From contig JAFIEK010000027.1 in NCBI GenBank assembly GCA_020832545.1, positions 1-53,212 of the forward strand: a DNA stretch of 53,212 nucleotides, in the 5' to 3' direction. A program made the position numbers and the translations under genes. Below, piece by piece: positions 1 through 7,930 of the stretch. Positions within the stretch are counted from its first letter, which is position 1. Each line of letters starts with the position of its first letter. Origin of the DNA: Pararhodobacter sp. (lineage in GTDB: Bacteria > Pseudomonadota > Alphaproteobacteria > Rhodobacterales > Rhodobacteraceae). The notes under the pieces were generated by a model. The model was not told where the DNA came from. It did no database searches and saw nothing but the letters and a program-made list of their open reading frames with translations.

Positions 1-35
<35 letters not shown>

Positions 36-59
36 TGTTTATGGTGCCGCCGGTGGCGT

Positions 60-136
60 ACCGGGGGGGCTGGGGGCCCCCCGGGTCGCCGGTGCCGGGC
101 GACCGCCCCCCGAGGATATTTCCGAGCAGGTGAGGG
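60..136 (+). repeat. Dispersed hairpin repeat, copy 1
   Basis: G/C-rich hairpins (a G7/C6 block near 62-83, then GGTCGCC pairing with GGCGACC) are followed by CCCCCCGAGGATATTT and a purine-rich tail, GCAGGTGAGGG. The same layout (GGGGGC hairpin, GGCC hairpin, ATATTT/GTATTT block, GATGAAAGGG-like tail) recurs at 35384-35454 and 48723-48792. This copy is the most diverged, and it sits just beyond the terminator of the Bax-inhibitor gene. Confidence 0.55.
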
Positions 137-169
137 AAAAAAGAAAGGGCCGGTGATGAACACCGGCCC
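137..169 (-). terminator. Rho-independent terminator of the Bax-inhibitor-like gene
   Basis: Read on the minus strand, a 9-bp perfect stem (GGGCCGGTG with CACCGGCCC, 161-169 and 147-155) closes a 5-nt loop and is followed by TTTCTTTTTT. It begins 24 nt after the stop of the minus-strand gene ending at 193. Confidence 0.85.
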
Positions 170-192
170 CTTCATCTATCTGGGTTGTGCGG

Positions 193-975
193 TTACTCCT
201 GCGAGCCCATGAACATCAGCAGAAACTGGAACATGTTCAGGAAGCTGATGTAGAGCATCAGCGCGCCGTCCGTGGCGGCTTTGTCCAGCCATTCCTGATC
301 GCCCTGCGCGGCGTGGGCGACATAGGTGTTCTTGATCTCCTGCGTGTGGAAGGCGGTGAGCCCGGCAAAGACCAGCACGCCGATCACCGAGATGGCGAAC
401 ATCATCGCGGGTGACTGCAGGAAGATGTTGATCACCAGCGCGAGGATCACCCCGATCACGCCCATGATCAGGAAGGTGCCCATGCCCGACAGGTTGCGCT
501 TGGTGGTGTAGCCGTAGAGGCTGAGGCCACCAAAGGCGATTGCCGTAACGAGGAAGGTCTGCACAATCGAATAGCTGGTGAAGACGATGAAGATGGAGCT
601 GAGCGACAGGCCGATCGCCGAGGCGAAGACGAAAAAGCCCAGTTGCACGCCGGCAGCCGGTGCCCGGCGCATCAGCGCGCCCCAGCCGAAGAGGATGAAG
701 GCCAGCGGGGCGAACATGATCACCCAGCGCAGTGCCGTACCGTAGATCGCCGCGCCAAAAGCTGTCAGCATGGTGCCGTTAGGCAGTTGAGCAGCCGCTG
801 AAGCGGGGTCAGCTGTGGTGGCAAGCCCGGCGATGGCCCAAGCCGCAAGGGCGGTGATGAGCATACCCACCGCCATCGTGCCATAGACCTTGTTCATATG
901 GGCGCGCAGCCCGGCGTCGATCCGGGCGCCTAGCGCACCGGCGGCGCCCGCGCGCATCGACTGATAGTTGGCCAT
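193..975 (-). CDS. Bax inhibitor-1/YccA family membrane protein
   Basis: 260 residues, with seven hydrophobic segments at about 32-52, 84-100, 111-131, 137-155, 166-186, 190-208 and 236-256. The family hallmark between segments 6 and 7 is present (FAGLTAFHTQEIK, about 203-215), as is the acidic residue at the start of the last segment (D236). BI-1/YccA proteins are inner-membrane proteins linked to calcium leak or membrane protease control; the exact bacterial role is unsettled. I chose the start at 975 because GGAGGG lies just upstream; an in-frame start 21 codons earlier has no such site. The gene stands alone and ends in a clear terminator. Confidence 0.9.
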   Translation of the reverse strand: MANYQSMRAGAAGALGARIDAGLRAHMNKVYGTMAVGMLITALAAWAIAGLATTADPASAAAQLPNGTMLTAFGAAIYGTALRWVIMFAPLAFILFGWGALMRRAPAAGVQLGFFVFASAIGLSLSSIFIVFTSYSIVQTFLVTAIAFGGLSLYGYTTKRNLSGMGTFLIMGVIGVILALVINIFLQSPAMMFAISVIGVLVFAGLTAFHTQEIKNTYVAHAAQGDQEWLDKAATDGALMLYISFLNMFQFLLMFMGSQE

Positions 976-1173
976 TGAATACCCTCCGTTCGATATGGCA
1001 AGCCGCGCGGCCGCGAGGGGCCGGGCGATTGGTTGCAATATCGGGTCTCAGGCCGGGGTTTTCAAGGAAAACCGGACGATAGCATGCTCACGCTGTTGCC
1101 AGAGTTGTCGCTTTGTCCGGTGCGCGCGCGTTTCGCCTGTTTTCTGTCACCCGGGGGTTGCTTTGGGGCCGTT

Positions 1174-1386
1174 TCAGGCGCGCCAGTGGCGCGGCGCGTC
1201 CCAGAAGGGGCGGCGGGCCTCGGTCATGGCTTGCGAACGGGTCAGGCCGATGTCGCGCAGCATGTCATCGTCCATGCAGGCAAGGGCGTGGCGCTGACGG
1301 GCAAGGGCGCTTGCCGTGCGCAGGCGGGTCCAGAACGAAGGCGATGAGCGAGGGGCGGCGGGGCAGTTGGCGGTGAGGACAGTCAT
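1174..1386 (-). CDS. DUF1127 small protein
   Basis: 70 residues. The C-terminal half carries the arginine-rich DUF1127 (YjiS-like) motif, with RQRHALACMDDDMLRDIGL near residues 31-49, ending in a basic, tryptophan-containing tail. Short DUF1127 proteins in alphaproteobacteria are often strongly expressed and some have been linked to RNA turnover and phosphate or carbon metabolism; that is family knowledge and is not shown here. The start at 1386 puts the domain at the usual place; 12 further codons upstream are possible. It is divergent from the LysR gene at 1538, with a LysR-like palindrome in between. Confidence 0.75.
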   Translation of the reverse strand: MTVLTANCPAAPRSSPSFWTRLRTASALARQRHALACMDDDMLRDIGLTRSQAMTEARRPFWDAPRHWRA

Positions 1387-1455
1387 GGGACACCTGTGTT
1401 GTGGGCGTTTCGGATGACGCATATGTTAACCATGTGCGATGGTTTGCGCCGGTTC

Positions 1456-1472
1456 GATCAAATCTGTTGATC
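1456..1472. promoter_or_regulatory. Candidate LysR operator (T-N11-A palindrome)
   Basis: A perfect inverted repeat, GATCAA-N5-TTGATC, contains the T-N11-A core typical of LysR-type operators. It lies between the divergent DUF1127 gene (start 1386) and the LysR gene (start 1538), where LysR proteins classically bind to control themselves and the neighbour. Confidence 0.55.
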
Positions 1473-1537
1473 TGATGCCCTAATTCGGCGCATAAGTAAA
1501 ATGAATGCTTTTCATCAACTGCATATAGGATCGTGAT

Positions 1538-2434
1538 ATGAGGCGGAATCTGGACCTGACCGCGCTGCGTGCGCTGGTGGCGGTGGCCGAATACGGGGGC
1601 GTCACCCGTGCGGCGCATGTGCTCAACCTGACGCAATCTGCGGTGTCCATGCAGATCAAGCGGTTGGAAGAGATGCTGGGGCTGGCGCTGCTGGATCGCA
1701 GCGGGCGGGGGGTGCAGTTGTCAGCGGCAGGTGAGCAGATGCTGGGGTATTCTCGGCGCATGTTGGCGCTGAACGATGAGGCGGTAGCGCGGCTGACCGA
1801 TAAGGAGTTCGAGGGCGAGATCGTGCTCAGCCTGCCCTATGACATTGTCTATCCACATATTCCGCAAGTCTTGCAGCGTTTTCAGGCGGCCTGCCCGCGC
1901 ATGAAGGTGCAGTTGCAGGCGGTGAACACGCGCAAGGCCAAGGAGGATTTCGCAGCCGGGGCCTGTGATCTGATCCTGACCACTGAAGATCATTGCGACC
2001 CCGGGGGCGAAACGCTGACCCATTTGCCTTTGGTCTGGATCGGGGCACCGGGCGGGCAGGTCTGGCGTCAACGCCCGCTGCGGCTGGCGCTGGGGCGGCA
2101 TTGCGCGTTTCGTTCGGGGGTGTTGGCGGCATTGGACCGGGCCGGGATTGACTGGGAGGCGGCGGTGGAATCTGATTCGGACCGCACGCTGGAGGCCGCA
2201 GTTAGCTGTGACATGGCCGTGCATGCGCTGCTGGCCGGGACCGAACCGCCATATGCTGAACGCATCAACCACGGCGGCGCGCTGCCGGAACTGACGCGGC
2301 ATTTCATCAACATGTATATCCGGCCGGGAGCCGAGAACCCCGGCGTGCGCGCGCTGGCAGACCTCTTGCGCAACGCCTGGCGTGCGGGCGAGGCCGAGGC
2401 ACCCGCCCCACGCCCGGCGCTGTCAGTGGTCTGA
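1538..2434 (+). CDS. LysR family transcriptional regulator
   Basis: 298 residues, the normal LTTR length. The N-terminal winged helix-turn-helix (about 1-62) has the typical ALVAVAEYGGVTRAA and LTQSAVSMQIKRLE stretches, followed by a substrate-binding domain (about 90-280). LTTRs are tetrameric DNA-binding regulators whose activity depends on a small ligand; the ligand cannot be read from the sequence. A perfect T-N11-A palindrome lies 66-82 nt upstream. The 3' end overlaps the convergent MDR gene by 12 nt. The divergent DUF1127 gene is the most likely partner target. Confidence 0.9.
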   Translation: MRRNLDLTALRALVAVAEYGGVTRAAHVLNLTQSAVSMQIKRLEEMLGLALLDRSGRGVQLSAAGEQMLGYSRRMLALNDEAVARLTDKEFEGEIVLSLPYDIVYPHIPQVLQRFQAACPRMKVQLQAVNTRKAKEDFAAGACDLILTTEDHCDPGGETLTHLPLVWIGAPGGQVWRQRPLRLALGRHCAFRSGVLAALDRAGIDWEAAVESDSDRTLEAAVSCDMAVHALLAGTEPPYAERINHGGALPELTRHFINMYIRPGAENPGVRALADLLRNAWRAGEAEAPAPRPALSVV

Positions 2435-3403
2435 GGCCGCGTCGATCATGGTGATGACCACCTTGCCGGTCGATTTGCGGCTGCGGATCAGCTCCATCCC
2501 CTCATAGGTTTGGGCAAGGGGCAGGATATGGCTGACATGCGGTTTGATCCGGCCCTCGGCATGCCAGCCCATCAGGGTTCTCAGCGAATCGGTGATCACG
2601 CGCGGCTTGAAGCTGGCATAACCGCCCCAATAGAGGCCAACCACGTCGATATTCTTGACCAGAAGCAGGTTGGCCGGGAACTGAGGCACCTGCGCGCCCG
2701 CAAAGCCGATCACCACATAGCGCCCTTCCGGCCTGAGCGCACGCAGCGCAGCCGAGGCCACGGGCTCGCCCACCGCGTCATAGACCACATCCACCCCGCC
2801 CAGGGCCTTGAAGGCAGTTTTCAGGTCGGCGCTGTCGCTGTCGATCAGCTCATCCGCGCCCGCGGCTTTGGCCACTGCCAGCTTGTCGGCCCCGCGCGCG
2901 ACGGCGACCACCCGCGCGCCCATCTGCTTGCCGATCTCCACCGCCGTCAGACCCACGCCGCCCGCCGCGCCCAGCACCAGAAGGGTCTCGCCCTCTTTCA
3001 GCCGTGCGCGGTGGTCCAGCGCCACATGCGAAGTGCCATAGGCCACCATGAAGGCGGCTGCGTGTTCATGGGGCATGGCCTCGGGCAGGGGCAGGCAGGC
3101 GGCGGCGGGATAGCAGGCATATTCAGCCAGCCCGCCGCTGGAGGCAAAGGCCGCGACGCGCTGACCCGGTTGCAGGCCTGTGACGCCATCGCCCAGAGCA
3201 TCCACCACGCCGGAAACCTCCATGCCCATCACGAAGGGCAGGGCGGGGCGTTCCTGATACTGGCCGCGCGCCAGCAACAGATCGGCAAAATTCAACCCGC
3301 AAGCATGAACCTTGAGTCGTACCTCACCGGGGCCGGGTTCAGGTGTTGCGATCTCGTTCACGGTGGGGGGGGTATCGGTCGAGGTCAGGACGAAGGCGCG
3401 CAT
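2423..3403 (-). CDS. NADPH:quinone oxidoreductase-like MDR family enzyme
   Basis: 326 residues. A GroES-like N-terminal domain (about 15-110, GLNFADLLLARGQY) is followed by a Rossmann domain with the AAGGVGLTAVEIG nucleotide-binding loop near residue 145. The structural and catalytic zinc cysteines of alcohol dehydrogenases are absent, which places it with the quinone oxidoreductase/zeta-crystallin branch. It probably reduces quinones or enones with NADPH in the cytoplasm. The start at 3403 follows a GGAGA site. The long upstream gap holds TTGC/GCAA boxes like those next to the MarR gene at 15.8 kb, which suggests electrophile- or redox-responsive control (inference). Confidence 0.85.
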   Translation of the reverse strand: MRAFVLTSTDTPPTVNEIATPEPGPGEVRLKVHACGLNFADLLLARGQYQERPALPFVMGMEVSGVVDALGDGVTGLQPGQRVAAFASSGGLAEYACYPAAACLPLPEAMPHEHAAAFMVAYGTSHVALDHRARLKEGETLLVLGAAGGVGLTAVEIGKQMGARVVAVARGADKLAVAKAAGADELIDSDSADLKTAFKALGGVDVVYDAVGEPVASAALRALRPEGRYVVIGFAGAQVPQFPANLLLVKNIDVVGLYWGGYASFKPRVITDSLRTLMGWHAEGRIKPHVSHILPLAQTYEGMELIRSRKSTGKVVITMIDAASDH

Positions 3404-3499
3404 CGGGGTCTCCGGTTGAACAGGGTAAGGGGTAAGCATGTCGCGCCCCGGCCGTGAGGTAAAGCACGACGCGGCGGCGCGGGCAGGAAGATTCGCATT

Positions 3500-3548
3500 T
3501 TGCTAATGCACGCAAAAGTTGATTGCAGATTGATTTGCATTTTGCAAA
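3500..3548. promoter_or_regulatory. TTGC/GCAA operator-like boxes upstream of the MDR gene
   Basis: TTGC-TAAT-GCAC (3500-3511) and TTTGC-N5-GCAAA (3534-3548) lie 97-145 nt upstream of the MDR start. They resemble TTTGC-N4-GCAAA and TTGC-N4-GCAA next to the MarR gene (15769-15796). A shared regulator is plausible but unproven. Confidence 0.4.
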
Positions 3549-3696
3549 ACACGCCGTAATAGAATGGGTGTAAGGGGCATTCAACTTTATCGGAGCCTGT
3601 GGCGACTGCCGGTTTGACGAATTACCTTGCAGCCCCAGTTGGTCCCCGACAGGTTTTTGCGTCTGGCGGAGAATTATTTTCGGTGACGGCGCGTAG

Positions 3697-3713
3697 TTGG
3701 CACGAAAATTGCT
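3697..3713 (+). promoter_or_regulatory. Sigma-54 (-24/-12) promoter of the XRE gene
   Basis: TTGGCACGAAAATTGCT matches the RpoN consensus (YTGGCACG-N4-TTGCW) at every defined position, with GG and GC separated by exactly 10 nt. Transcription would start near 3724, giving a leader of about 50 nt that ends with AAGGAG and a GTG start at 3774. Sigma-54 promoters require an ATPase activator bound upstream; the activator's site is not evident. Confidence 0.8.
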
Positions 3714-3773
3714 TTATTGTGCTTTGAGAGTGACCGCGGCCTGACGCCGCTTTGAATGACAAGGAGTCTTTTC

Positions 3774-4130
3774 GTGAAACACCCCGTTGATGTTCATGTG
3801 GGCAAACGTATTCGCCACCGGCGCTGGATGGTCGGCATGACCCAGCAACAACTGGCCGATTCCGTCGGCATCAAGTTCCAACAGATCCAGAAGTACGAAA
3901 CCGGCATGAACCGTGTCAGTGCCTCGCGCCTTTGGGATATTGCGCGCACGCTGGGGGTTGCGATCGGCTTTTTCTTTGAGGGTCTGGACAAGACCGAGGA
4001 TACCTCGATCGAGGGTGATCTGCTGGCCAATAAGGAAGCCATGGATCTGGTCCGCGCCTATTACGCGATCCCCGAGGCGCAGCGCAAACGCCTGTTCGAT
4101 CTGGCGCAGGTGCTGTCCGACGCGGCCTGA
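3774..4130 (+). CDS. XRE family helix-turn-helix regulator
   Basis: 118 residues. A Cro/C1-type helix-turn-helix fills about residues 9-64 (RIRHRRWMVGMTQQQLA, then GIKFQQIQKYETG). A linker and a helical C-terminal segment follow (about 85-118), probably for dimerisation. I chose the GTG at 3774 because AAGGAG (3761-3766) sits 7 nt upstream; an ATG at 3756 would place that site inside the gene. It is a cytoplasmic DNA-binding protein with unknown targets. The perfect sigma-54 promoter upstream implies control by an RpoN-dependent activator. An inverted repeat follows directly after the stop codon. Confidence 0.88.
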   Translation: MKHPVDVHVGKRIRHRRWMVGMTQQQLADSVGIKFQQIQKYETGMNRVSASRLWDIARTLGVAIGFFFEGLDKTEDTSIEGDLLANKEAMDLVRAYYAIPEAQRKRLFDLAQVLSDAA

Positions 4131-4134
4131 TGGC

Positions 4135-4188
4135 CGCTTGCCGGGCGCGGGCAGGGCAGTTAGACAGGTTCGGCCCGCCCGGCAAGCG
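4135..4188 (+). repeat. Inverted repeat after the XRE gene
   Basis: A perfect 13-bp inverted repeat (4135-4147 with 4176-4188, arms CGCTTGCCGGGCG and CGCCCGGCAAGCG) encloses a 28-nt loop and begins 4 nt after the stop. There is no T-tract, so it may protect the mRNA end or act with Rho rather than be an intrinsic terminator. Confidence 0.55.
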
Positions 4189-4243
4189 CCCGCAAAGCGC
4201 AGGATACCGGGTTCAATCGTAACCTGCGCTCGAAGGACATGCC

Positions 4244-5050
4244 ATGCCGCGCCCCTCAATGCCCGAGGATCTGGCCGCAGAATTGTGGCGTATTGCCCAC
4301 GCGCTCGCTGATGCCGCCCGCCCCGTGGTTCTGCGCCATTTCCGCAGTCATGACCTGATCGCTGGCAACAAGGATGCCGGCGGGTTTGACCCGGTGACCG
4401 CCGCTGATCATGCTGCCGAAGATGTGATCCGCGCCTTGCTGCAGGATGAGCGCCCGCAGGATGCCATTCTGGGCGAGGAGCGCGGGCATCATCCGGGCGC
4501 CAGCGGCCTGACCTGGGTGATCGATCCGATTGACGGGACACGCGGCTTTCTCAGCGGCACCCCCACCTGGGGCGTGCTGATCGCGCTGTCAGATGCGCAA
4601 GGGCCGCTTCTGGGCATTATCGACCAGCCCTATATCGGCGAACGCTTCTGGGGCGGGTTGGGGCAGGCTTTCGTCGAGGGGCCCATGGGCCGCGCGCCAC
4701 TCGCTTGCCGCCCCGCGCGCGAGTTGGCGCAGGCCATCTTGTTCACGACTTTTCCCGAGGTCGGCACCCCTGACCAACGCGCAGCATTCGAACGGGTATC
4801 GGCAAGGGCGCGGCTGACACGCTATGGCATGGATTGCTATGCCTATGCCCTGTTGGCGGCGGGGCAGATCGATCTGGTGATTGAGGCCGGGTTGCAGGCC
4901 TATGACGTGCAGGCCCCGATCGCGGTGATCGAGGCGGCGGGGGGGCTGGTCACCGACTGGCAAGGCCGCCCGGTGCATGATGGCGGGCAGGTCATCGCCG
5001 CCGCCAACCGCGAAATTCACGCCGCCGCGCTTGAATTGCTGAACGGCTGA
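4244..5050 (+). CDS. hisN: Inositol-monophosphatase-family phosphatase, probable histidinol-phosphatase (HisN type)
   Basis: 268 residues. The metal-binding motifs of the FIG/IMPase superfamily are in order: GEE near residue 84, DPIDGTRGF near 94-102, and the distal YDVQAPIAVIEAAGG (about 224-238), with Tyr in place of the usual Trp before the Asp. Overall layout and length match the HisN branch that dephosphorylates histidinol phosphate in histidine synthesis, but family members can also act on inositol phosphate. The enzyme is cytoplasmic and Mg-dependent. No other his gene is adjacent, so the substrate call rests on sequence only. AAGGAC precedes the ATG. Confidence 0.8.
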   Translation: MPRPSMPEDLAAELWRIAHALADAARPVVLRHFRSHDLIAGNKDAGGFDPVTAADHAAEDVIRALLQDERPQDAILGEERGHHPGASGLTWVIDPIDGTRGFLSGTPTWGVLIALSDAQGPLLGIIDQPYIGERFWGGLGQAFVEGPMGRAPLACRPARELAQAILFTTFPEVGTPDQRAAFERVSARARLTRYGMDCYAYALLAAGQIDLVIEAGLQAYDVQAPIAVIEAAGGLVTDWQGRPVHDGGQVIAAANREIHAAALELLNG

Positions 5051-5079
5051 AGGCCGGTTTTCGCTTCCTGCCCCGTTGC

Positions 5080-6375
5080 TTAGCCTGCGGGCCGTGCGAT
5101 GGGCGCGCCATTGACCCAGGTCGCGGCGATGGCGCGGTCATCACCCATCATGATCGTCGGAAAGAGCGCCTCCCAGAAGGTGCCGGCACGGTGGGCGCGC
5201 TGGGCGATGGCTGGCGTCGACTCCAGATCAACCACGATCAGGTCTGCCTCCATCCCCTGTTTCAGGCTGCCGATCTGGTTCTCTAGCCCCAGCGCAGCGG
5301 CTGACCCCGCAGTTGCCAGCCACCACAGCTGCGCCGGGTGCAGCGCCGTGCCACGAAGCTGGCCGATCTCATAGGCTGCAGCCATGGTGCGCAACATGGA
5401 AAACGATGATCCGCCGCCGATATCGCTGGCCAGCCCCACTCTCTGCCCCTCTGCCTTCAACCCGGCCATGTCAAACATCCCCGACCCGATGAAGGCGTTC
5501 GACGTGGGGCAATGGATCAGCGCTGCCCCGGCCTCCAGCAGCCGCGCCCGCTCTCGCGCTTCAAGATGGATCGCATGGCCGAACAGTGCGCCGCGCCCTA
5601 TCAGGCCGAAATGTTCATAGACATCGAGGTAGTCGCGCGCCTTGGGAAACAGGCTGCGGACCCATGCGATTTCCTCGGTCTGCTCGCTCAGATGGGTCTG
5701 CATCAGGCAATCCGGAAACTCGGCCCACAGCGCACCCAGCGCCTCCAGTTGTTCGGGGCTGGAGGTGGGGGCAAAGCGGGGCGTGATCACATAGCCAAGA
5801 CGGTCCTGCCCGTGCCAGCGCCCCAACAGCGTCTTGCTGTCATCATAGGCGGTTTGCGCCGAGTCCCGCAGCCCCTCGGGGGCGTTTCGGTCCATGCAGG
5901 TCTTGCCCGCCAGCACGCGCATGCCGCGTGTCTGCGCGGCCGTAAACACGGCCTCAACACTCGCCGGATGGATGGTGGCAAAGCTGCAAAGCGTTGTGGT
6001 GCCATGTGCCAGCATCAGATTCAGACAGGTTTCAGCCGCCTGCGCTGCATGGGCAGGATCATGGAAGCGCATTTCTTCAGGGAAGGTATAGGTGTTCAGC
6101 CAATCAATCAGCCGCTTGCCCCAGCTGGCGATGATCGCGGTTTGCGGATAATGGATATGAGCATCGACAAACCCCGGTGAAATCAACCGCTTGCCATAGT
6201 CATGGACCCGGGCACCGGGATGGGCGGCGCGCAACGTGTCCGCCGGACCCACGGCACGGATGAGACCACCGTCGATCAGTACGCCGCCGCGGCTGTCATG
6301 GCGCGCGGCGTCTGACCCCTCCAGGAACGGATCGGCGGCGAAGGTCAGGGTCTGGCCGATAAGCAGCTCGGGCAT
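5080..6375 (-). CDS. guaD: Guanine deaminase
   Basis: 431 residues of the amidohydrolase superfamily. The metal ligands are visible: the HxH pair in PGFVDAHIHYPQ, a later QTHLSEQ, GHAIHL and ASDIGGGSSF. The PQ after the HxH and the SEQTEEI stretch are typical of guanine deaminase, which hydrolyses guanine to xanthine in purine salvage and catabolism. I placed the start at 6375 (MPELLIG); a longer frame runs 21 codons upstream but would extend beyond the usual N-terminus toward the divergent mgtE. No other purine gene is nearby. Confidence 0.9.
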   Translation of the reverse strand: MPELLIGQTLTFAADPFLEGSDAARHDSRGGVLIDGGLIRAVGPADTLRAAHPGARVHDYGKRLISPGFVDAHIHYPQTAIIASWGKRLIDWLNTYTFPEEMRFHDPAHAAQAAETCLNLMLAHGTTTLCSFATIHPASVEAVFTAAQTRGMRVLAGKTCMDRNAPEGLRDSAQTAYDDSKTLLGRWHGQDRLGYVITPRFAPTSSPEQLEALGALWAEFPDCLMQTHLSEQTEEIAWVRSLFPKARDYLDVYEHFGLIGRGALFGHAIHLEARERARLLEAGAALIHCPTSNAFIGSGMFDMAGLKAEGQRVGLASDIGGGSSFSMLRTMAAAYEIGQLRGTALHPAQLWWLATAGSAAALGLENQIGSLKQGMEADLIVVDLESTPAIAQRAHRAGTFWEALFPTIMMGDDRAIAATWVNGAPIARPAG

Positions 6376-6486
6376 GATGTGCGCTCGATTTTGGACAGGT
6401 TGCTCTTTATCGCCCGGATGTTTGCGCTTAACAACCATCTGGCGCGGGGCGCGACTCGGCGTGCAGTGTCAGCGACGGAGGCGGCG

Positions 6487-7926
6487 ATGAGCGACAACGG
6501 GCGCAACCAACCGGACACGGACACCCCCCATCCTGAGGGCGTGACCACGCTGCCTGACGCCAAGGTGGCCGAGCCTGAACAGGACGCCGAACTGGACGCG
6601 GCGCGGATCGATGCTGCGCTGGCGGCGGTTGACGCAGCCGACGCCAGCGCATTGGCCGCTGCGCTGGAACCTTTGCACGCTGCCGATATTGCCGATCTGC
6701 TGGAACAGATCAGCACCAATGAGCGCCGCGCACTGGTGGCCCTTTATGCAGATCAGATCGACGGCGATATCCTGTCAGAGCTTGATGATTCGATTCGCGA
6801 GGATGTGATCGAATCGCTGCCGCGCAACGTGCTGGCAGACGCCATGCGCGAGCTGGACACCGATGATGTGGTTGATATTCTTGAGGATCTGGAGGACAGC
6901 GATCAGGCTTTCATTCTTCAGTCGCTTGAAAGCGAGGATCGCGCGGCGGTCGAAAGCTCGCTGGCATTCCCCGAGAATTCGGCCGGGCGGCTTATGCAGT
7001 CCGAAACCGTGTCGATGCCACAGGACTGGACGGTAGGTCAGGCGATTGACTTTCTGCGCACCGCCGAGTGGCTGCCGGACCAGTTCTATCATGTGATCCT
7101 TGTGGATGAGCGCCACCGCCCACAAGGCAATGTCACATTGGGCCGGATTCTGGCCGCCAAGCGCGATGTGGCGTTGAAGGACATTGTCGAAGACATTCTT
7201 CGCACCGTCGAGGCCACCGAAAAAGAGGCCGAGGTGGCCTATCTGTTCAACAAGTACCATTTGATCTCGGCACCTGTGGTCGATGCGGCCGGGCGGCTGG
7301 TGGGGGTGATCACCATCGATGACGCCATGAACGTGCTGGACGAAGAGCATGAAGAAGATTTTCTGCGCCTGTCGGGCGTGGTGATGGAAGCCTCGGTCAG
7401 CGACAATGCGCTGACGACGGCGCGTCTGCGGTTGCCCTGGCTGGTGGTCAACCTGTTCACGGCCTCTTTGTCAGCCGTCGTGATCACACAATTCGAGGCG
7501 ACGATCGAAACGCTGGTCATTCTGGCCGCGCTGATGCCCATCGTAGCCTCAACTGGCGGGATCGCGGGTACGCAGTCACTTGCGGTCGCGGTGCGCTCGC
7601 TGGCGACACGCAGCCTGACCTCGGCCAACGCGCAGCGGGTGGTCTGGCGCGAGCTTGGGGCCGGGGTGCTCAACGGGCTGGGGCTGGCGCTGGTGCTGGG
7701 GCTTGGGGGCTGGGTGATCTTTGGTGATCTGATGCTGGGCGCGGTGCTGGGCATGGCGATGATCTGCAACCAGATCGTGGCGGCGTTGGGCGGTGTGCTG
7801 GTGCCACTGACGATGAACCGGCTGGGCTGGGACCCGGCGCTCGCCTCGGGCACCTTTGTCACCACGCTGACCGATGTGATGGGCTTTTTCGCCTTTCTGG
7901 GCTTTGCCACGATCTTTCTGTTGTAG
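6487..7926 (+). CDS. mgtE: Magnesium transporter MgtE
   Basis: 479 residues with the standard MgtE order: an acidic, helical cytoplasmic N domain (about 30-160), two CBS domains (about 165-290), then a membrane domain of about five helices (about 315-479) containing VNLFTASLSA and ASTGGIAGTQ. MgtE is a homodimeric Mg2+ channel gated by Mg2+ bound at the N and CBS domains. GGAGG at 6477-6481 selects the ATG at 6487; 36 in-frame codons upstream are unlikely to be translated. The downstream cyclo-ligase gene starts 4 nt after the stop, so they are probably co-transcribed. Confidence 0.95.
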   Translation: MSDNGRNQPDTDTPHPEGVTTLPDAKVAEPEQDAELDAARIDAALAAVDAADASALAAALEPLHAADIADLLEQISTNERRALVALYADQIDGDILSELDDSIREDVIESLPRNVLADAMRELDTDDVVDILEDLEDSDQAFILQSLESEDRAAVESSLAFPENSAGRLMQSETVSMPQDWTVGQAIDFLRTAEWLPDQFYHVILVDERHRPQGNVTLGRILAAKRDVALKDIVEDILRTVEATEKEAEVAYLFNKYHLISAPVVDAAGRLVGVITIDDAMNVLDEEHEEDFLRLSGVVMEASVSDNALTTARLRLPWLVVNLFTASLSAVVITQFEATIETLVILAALMPIVASTGGIAGTQSLAVAVRSLATRSLTSANAQRVVWRELGAGVLNGLGLALVLGLGGWVIFGDLMLGAVLGMAMICNQIVAALGGVLVPLTMNRLGWDPALASGTFVTTLTDVMGFFAFLGFATIFLL

Positions 7927-7930
7927 CGTC

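Larger units (their letters stand above)
3404..3773. other. 370-nt intergenic region between the MDR and XRE genes
   Basis: This is the only gene-free stretch over 300 nt. From left to right it holds the ribosome-binding site of the MDR gene, an A/T-rich segment with TTGC/GCAA boxes (3500-3548), about 145 nt in which I see no clear feature, a perfect sigma-54 promoter (3697-3713) pointing at the XRE gene, and the XRE leader with AAGGAG at 3761-3766. No convincing small ORF or structured RNA is visible. Confidence 0.7.

Noticed and set aside
6376-6486. Mg-sensing riboswitch before mgtE
   Set aside because: The gap to guaD is 111 nt and the ribosome-binding site is close; I could not find the conserved core or pairing of the ykoK-type element.
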